A stretch of 64,000 nt of DNA from Cyclina sinensis (taxonomy: Eukaryota; Mollusca; Bivalvia; Venerida; Veneridae): positions 26,708,361 through 26,772,360 of the forward strand of contig JAAONU010000003.1 in assembly GCA_012932295.1 (NCBI GenBank), in the 5' to 3' direction. Made by a program: the position numbers and the translations under genes. Below are positions 59,301 through 64,000 of this stretch, in pieces; the stretch's first letter is position 1; each line of letters opens with the position of its first letter. The notes under the pieces are model-generated. The model did no database searches, was not told where the DNA came from, and worked only from the letters and a program-made list of their open reading frames with translations.

Positions 59301-62064
59301 ACCATGTGGTGGAAAAAATTGATCGATCCTTAAGCCACTATTTTTTAATATTCAGAGGTATTTGCAACTAGAAAAGTAGAAAAAGACAGCAGGGAGAAAA
59401 AAATTACAGTAATTTTTTATCATAAAATTAAATACTCTATCCATTCCAGATGAGCAGGCTTATGGAACACTACGCAGTGTAATGACAGCAGAGAGGGCAA
59501 GGAAATTGGACAAGATAAGAACTGATATACATGCCGACAGACCTAGCAGTGCAAAACGCAGCTTGAAGAAAAAGAAGAAAATTGAGGCCACTATTAAAGC
59601 AAGAAAGAGTGACACTGAGGAGGAGACCTCAGAAAGACCAAGTTTCAGCAGTAAAACAGACAGTAGAACAAGTTCGTCTCCAAGGACACCAAGGTCAGGA
59701 CCCTCCATAGATGATCATATCAAATATTCAAAAAATGAAAAGCTGAAAAAGTGGCTTAAGGAAAAAGATAAGATTTATAGGCAGCATGTCAAGGAAGAGA
59801 AAAAAAAGAAAAGAGAAGAAAGAGAAAAGTTGGTTAATGAGGCAAATGAAAAGTTTGAAAGGAGGTTGATGTCTCAGAAAGAGGTGAAAAAGTGGATGAA
59901 AGAGAAGAATAAAGAGTGGATCAAGATTCAGAAAGAAAAAAGAAAGAAAGAGAAAGAAGATGATGAATGGCTAGAGTCATACAGGAAGAACAAAAGTGTA
60001 CCAGGAGATTCATTGCAGATCCGACCCCAGTCAGCTCCATCAAGAAGGTCTGAAGATGGTGAAACACTCGATTATGTTAAAAAAGAGATCCATAGAAAAA
60101 GGGAACAAGAGGAGGAAATTAAACAGTCTAAATTTGCTCAAGAAGGACCACACCCTCCACAGACAAAATTTATTTATAAAAGACCTGTTGCAGGAAAAAT
60201 AAAGCTGAAAATGGAGGTAAGAGGTAAAAGTCCTGTAGGTAAAAAGGCAGACAGTGAGGTAAAAGATGGTGAAAGTGAAAGTGAAAAGGACAAAGCTAAA
60301 CAAATGAGACTGTCTTATGATGAATGGGTGAAAAAGAAAAGATCTGATGATGCAACTAGAAAGAAAAATGCAGAGAAACAGAGAGAGCTTACTAAGTCTG
60401 ATCCTGAATTGGAGAGAATCATTCCAGCTCTTGGAAAGAAGCGAATAGAAGATAAGTTAAATATGAGAAAAAGAATTGATACTGGGATAAAGAAATTTGA
60501 TGATAAAATCAACAAATCATTTGGAGGAGTGGATTTTGATGGAGAGGCAATAGAGGATAAAGAGAGGCCAAGAAGTGCTTACAGACTAGAGAGTCATAGG
60601 ACAGATTCTGAGGAGCCAGCTCTATCTGTGAAACAAATACAAAGACCTTCCACTGCACCATCTGGAAGAGAAAAGGTTCCTTCTCCACAAAAATCAGCAA
60701 AATCTCCTCGTAAAGCCATTATTCCCCAGAGAGTTGATAAAGTGATGGCTAATGAAGATACTAGCAATCCTTACAGACTTCCGTTTTCACCAGAAAAGGG
60801 GATACCTTCTCATGTAGCTGAAAGACAAAAGAGACTGTTTGCAGATCACATAACAAGCAATTTAAATGAAATTGAACAAAGAGCATTGCTCAAGGCAGAA
60901 CTAATCAAAGAAGGTGTTTCGGATGAAGATATAGAGGCTTTAATGCAACAGAAGGATGTTAACACTGGTGAACAACATACTGTGGAGATAGAGACTGAGG
61001 AAGACAAACATCCAAAGATAACACAGCTTATGTATTCCCCACGAAAAAGGGAAGACTCCTCTGAATCATCCTCAGATGAAAGCAGCAAAGTGGAAAATGA
61101 GGTTAAAGAGAAAGCTGTTAAAGCTGCAACAGTAGAGGTACCAAGCAACTTAGAAGAAGAGAAAGCTGTTAAAGCTGAAACAGTAGAGGAACCAAGCAAC
61201 TTAGAAGAAGAGAAAGAAAATGACACAGGCATTATTAAAGATACAGAGAACCAAAGCAAGGTCAGAGAAGAAGAAAAAGAGGAATTACATGAACCAGTTA
61301 GAGATAATGGACACAGCCATTACAAAACGTATGACAATTTGAATGAGCTGACTCTTGACTCAGAAAATAAAACAAATGAAAACCAAGATGATCACCTGAA
61401 AGAAGACATTGAAGATTTGAAAAAGAGAGTTGAGAATTTACATTTACATTCTGATTTATCAGGTTTACATGCTGAGAAACTAAATGTTCATGAAAATGAC
61501 CATGAATCCTCAACTGCTAATATAGATGAGAGTGTAAAAATAACTGTCATAAGTGAAACAGACAGTGATCCTAATATTGTAGGAATTTTAAAAGAGAGTA
61601 AAAGAGATGAAAACATTCCATTTCCAGAGTTGAGTGAAGAACCTGTGCAAAGGCGAAATGGTGATGACAGACTTGATGGAGAAGAGCCTGGATCTCCAGA
61701 GGAAGACTTAGGAAATTCTCGTAAACGTGTTTCATTTAATGAACAGACAGAAGTATTTCAATCTTTTGAGTCTTCAAGTACTGATACAGTTACACCTGAA
61801 CAGGAAGATTTTGATGTACAAGCAGAGAGCCTGGATGCACAACAAGGTTACGATGTAGAAAACGATGAAGATGATGAGGATGATAGGCCAGATATTCTTA
61901 AACTGCAAGGTCAGAAAATGACCATTAATATAGGTGGCTTTGAACTCAACCCAACAGTTATTAAACCAGAGGGAGAAAATGAAAGTAATAGTGACACAAA
62001 CAATGATGAAGGTGGAAAAATCTTTATCACAAATCCAGATGATGAAACAGGGGGTTCAGATTAA
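55014..62064 (+). CDS. Large charged coiled-coil protein with RPxSA repeats, 1332 aa
   Basis: Two coding exons, 55014-56397 and 59450-62064, joined in phase 1 (ACCT/GTAAGT...CATTCCAG/AT) to give 3999 nt ending TAA. The N-terminal part is Ser/Arg/Lys-rich and disordered, with a conserved-looking block around FQIDPDLYLEGKLQQKYTEL and RHHLYQMELLRDQYQ at the end of exon 1. Exon 2 opens YEQAYGTLRSVMTAERARKL, then long Lys/Glu helices with repeated W-(L/M)-K-x-K modules (KKWLKEKDK, KKWMKEKNK, DEWVKKKR), then an acidic C-terminal third. Six RPx[ST]A motifs and RKRVSF at 1219-1224 are present. W-x-K-K modules and composition recall CCDC181/MAP-type cilium proteins, but orthology is unproven. An upstream coding exon is possible, since the frame is open back to the acceptor at 54990. 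Confidence 0.87.
56546..57100 (+). mobile_element. Tandem-cored repeat in the coiled-coil gene intron
   Basis: Three copies of CACAAAATCGTGTC at 56649, 56803 and 56941, each followed by TGAAGGATTTTTATGAAACT and TGGGTCAGATGTTCACCTCA. A GGGGAGACATATTG / GTCTGTCCGTCCGTCTGTC leader and TCAAGGTCAAGGTCACACTT blocks are present. Long ORFs across it are repeat translations. Confidence 0.82.
57101..57700. other. Intron of the coiled-coil gene, nothing recognised
   Basis: AT-rich intronic sequence between two repeat elements. Confidence 0.4.
57702..58062. mobile_element. Element bounded by ATGCCCCCAC and GTGGGGGCAT
   Basis: Inverted 10-bp ends at about 57703 and 58052 enclose two units with GCTGACAACTTTTCT and AGAAAGTTTCATGG about 160 bases apart. 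The ends match those of the 145-bp element at 10353. Confidence 0.6.
58063..59078. other. Intron of the coiled-coil gene, nothing recognised
   Basis: AT-rich intronic sequence, no element supported. Confidence 0.4.
59079..59155 (+). mobile_element. tRNA-like SINE head
   Basis: GTGTCTGGGTGGTTTAGTTT resembles a box A arm and GGGCATGGGTTTGAATCCTA a T arm with box B (GGTTTGAATCC) at about tRNA spacing. Acceptor and anticodon stems do not pair well, so it is a SINE or tRNA pseudogene. Confidence 0.45.
59450..62064 (+). CDS. Exon B of the coiled-coil protein
   Basis: A single 2615-nt exon with no stop until TAA at 62062. It carries the coiled-coil core, four RPx[ST]A motifs, a 51-bp in-frame tandem duplication (61108-61209), the RVSF motif and a highly acidic end (DVENDEDDEDDRPDILKLQG). 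ATG codons exist at 59482 and later, but the splice phase from exon A shows that coding starts earlier. Confidence 0.9.
61108..61209 (+). repeat. 51-bp in-frame coding duplication
   Basis: Two adjacent 51-bp units (61108-61158, 61159-61209) encode EKAVKAATVEVPSNLEE and EKAVKAETVEEPSNLEE. Only a few bases differ, so the duplication is recent or homogenised. Confidence 0.9.
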
Positions 62065-62330
62065 TGAAATAGATGTAATTGATTTATACAATTGGAAAAG
62101 ATTTTTGTTGACAGCTGATTCTTTGAATTAAAACCTTAGTATAATGCAGTGCTGTACACAACTTCAGAATTTTGTAGGATAATCAAATTTGTCTAAGTAA
62201 ATAGCAAAAAGTGGGGTAATTAAGTACACTGCAGAAAGTAGGAAAAATTAATGTTGTAGGCAATTGATACTTGGAAAATTAACTCTGAAAGACTGTGTGT
62301 CTCTTTTAAATAAAATTGAAATGTGAATCA
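62065..62330 (+). promoter_or_regulatory. 3' UTR with AATAAA poly(A) signal of the coiled-coil gene
   Basis: AATAAA at 62309-62314, about 245 bases after the stop, followed by T/G-rich sequence. This is the nearest canonical signal and the probable cleavage region. Confidence 0.45.
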
Positions 62331-63102
62331 GTCATGTAGGGAGTGTCTTAGAAAGTGGTCAACTTTATTCTGTTGTTCAAGAGCAGAAACATGATTTTCT
62401 TTTATATAATTTAGGAAAGTATATGTTGAAACAAAACAGTGTTTGTCCTATCATGTTAATCAATTGGTTGAGAATATACATGGAGCTTTATTTTCATCAT
62501 TAGTTCACCTCTGTATTTTTCCATTTTTGTTAAAAAGCAGTTATGTTTGTAATGTTTTTGTTTTGTTTTTGATACTGTTGTTTATTTTCTGTATATTTTC
62601 ATTGAAGATTTTATGGGTTAACTTATACTGTTATGGGGTTGACTGTTGTCTTGGCACATACATAAAACTAGGCTTCTCTTTTTTTATGGAATTAAAAGCT
62701 TGTGGTTACCTCTTAAATCTGGTATGTATGTCGAAGTTCTTGGTTACAGTGTTTTGAAGACAGAAAACAGAGTTCAACTCGAACTTGTATGACTCACTGT
62801 GTGCAGACTCTAAAGGAACACTGGTTATTGTCAATATATAACCAATGTTCAGTTCAAGTTTTAAAGATAAAACTGAAAGGTCACAAGGTTTGACCTTGAT
62901 CCTTTTATTTTGTAATGAGCTAGGTGGAGGCATCTTTTCCTTAGAAAAGGATTTGGTTTCATAAGGGCTGTGAAGTTAATTCAGAGTTATGCCTCTTGAG
63001 AGAAAATGAAAGTAAAGCTTTTCTGGCAAGTGCTTATTTCTTAGTTGAATACGAGCCATGTTAAGTTCTGTTTTTTATTGTTGAAAATCATTTTTGATAA
63101 AA

Positions 63103-63106
<4 letters not shown>
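62331..63106. other. 3' flank, nothing recognised
   Basis: AT-rich, with only short ORFs. Confidence 0.4.

Positions 63107-63165
<59 letters not shown>
63107..63165. repeat. (AT)n microsatellite
   Basis: About 28 uninterrupted AT dinucleotides. Confidence 0.98.
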
Positions 63166-63167
<2 letters not shown>

Positions 63168-64000
63168 ATTAAAGTTATGTTTAGCCGGATTATTTAATTT
63201 ATCACCTAGGTAGAAAATGTATACACTTAACTGTTTAAAAATTGAACTGTTTGTTTAGGATTAGCTTCTCTTTTGAAATCTTAAGGAAAATAAATATTGT
63301 AGCCAACAGTGATGGTGAAGTTTATATTAGACGTTTTTTTTAAGGTATGGATAAATTTTTTGAGAGGATAGTTATTGAAAGGTTCAATTATTTTGAAAAG
63401 TTTTGATTCACTTTTTGACATTTATAATCTGTATCCATTAGACTTGTGCAGAATTTCACTTTCAAGTTTGATTTAATTATGAGTGAAATTTCTAAATGAG
63501 GTGTACAGGAAATTTACCAGTACACTCCCTTTTGTTTGGCATAGTATGAACTTTTTTGTTGCTGCCACATTTTTACCAATAATAATTATTGTTATTTGAA
63601 ATTATATTGAAAATAATTATTTAAAATGATGTTGAAAATTATTCCGTCCAAATTAAGGTAAGAATGAATCCGTCCAGATTTGAAAAAGTAAGATGTTATT
63701 AACCTGTCTTGGTTAAAGCAGCCACCTGCTGCAGTGGTCAGTTTTTGACTGCCTGCTGAGCATAGACCATTCAAACTGTGATATTTGTTTTTTATTAGAA
63801 ATTTTTTATCTTATTTTCATTACTTTTTCTTGTTGCATGCATAAGAATAATAGTAGAATTTTAAACCAGATTCAGTAAACATTGTACATACGTATTACAT
63901 ATTCATAATAGGATAATATTTATAGGTAGTTTAAAATTGGTAAGATTTCTGTATTATTTGTAGACTGTCCTAGTTCAGTATAGTCTCAAGCTTAGAAAGA
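63166..64000. other. Right end of window, nothing recognised
   Basis: AT-rich intergenic sequence. Confidence 0.4.

Noticed and set aside
59482..62064. Independent 860-residue gene starting at 59482
   Set aside because: The frame is open back to the acceptor at 59449 and joins exon A in phase, so it is the second exon of a longer gene.
62443..62757. 104-codon hydrophobic frame
   Set aside because: Phe/Leu/Ile-rich because the sequence is T-rich; it lies in the 3' flank of the coiled-coil gene.

Overview
This is a eukaryotic, AT-rich window with GT-AG introns, interrupted genes, poly(A) signals and many interspersed repeats. The best fit is a mollusc, probably a bivalve. The reasons are the tandem-cored elements carrying TGACCTTTGACC / TCAAGGTCA blocks, the module CAAGAGGGCCATGATGGCCC, tRNA-headed SINEs, and ciliary genes with RPxSA motifs. 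The assignment rests on recognition from memory, not on a search.

Four genes can be reconstructed with consistent splice phases. (1) Positions 8839-32349, minus strand: a KIF6-type kinesin-9 in 18 exons. It encodes 1231 residues with a complete motor, an enlarged basic loop L12, long coiled coils, a Ser-rich 320-residue exon and a C-terminal IQ motif. (2) Positions 40471-41882, plus strand: an archaemetzincin metallopeptidase (AMZ1/AMZ2 type) in two coding exons, 388 residues. (3) Positions 46880-48951, minus strand: the 3' three exons of a basic, proline-rich protein of sperm/cilium microtubule-inner-protein character. Its name is uncertain and its N-terminus was not found. (4) Positions 55014-62064, plus strand: a 1332-residue charged, low-complexity coiled-coil protein in two coding exons, with six RPx[ST]A motifs and an RVSF motif. 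Three of the four genes look ciliary or microtubule-related. That suggests a neighbourhood of axonemal genes, though chance clustering cannot be excluded.

Layout: 1-8.0 kb has no firm gene. It holds a possible last exon of an upstream gene, a ~62-bp tandem array, a decayed transposon-type ORF and a foldback hairpin. 8.8-32.3 kb is the kinesin. Its last intron (9.1-15.2 kb) holds two adjacent, unrelated-looking arrays that share a 145-bp period, and a TTAA-flanked MITE. 32.4-40.4 kb is repeat territory: a 14-16-bp array, a tRNA-derived SINE, a dead LINE reverse transcriptase, a 1396-bp element with ~120-bp inverted repeats and a perfect 9-bp target duplication, and a second LINE fragment on the other strand. 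40.4-49 kb holds the AMZ gene and the sperm/cilium-type gene, which converge. 49-55 kb is repeats, including a SINE, a hAT-type element with an 8-bp target duplication, and a reverse-oriented relative of the intron array. 55-62 kb is the large coiled-coil gene, and 62-64 kb is its 3' flank.

No RNA gene, CRISPR array or prokaryotic-type operon is supported. The most interesting signals are the kinesin loop L12 insertion, the palindrome-bearing inverted-repeat transposon, and the 145-bp arrays carrying perfect or near-perfect DR1 nuclear-receptor sites.
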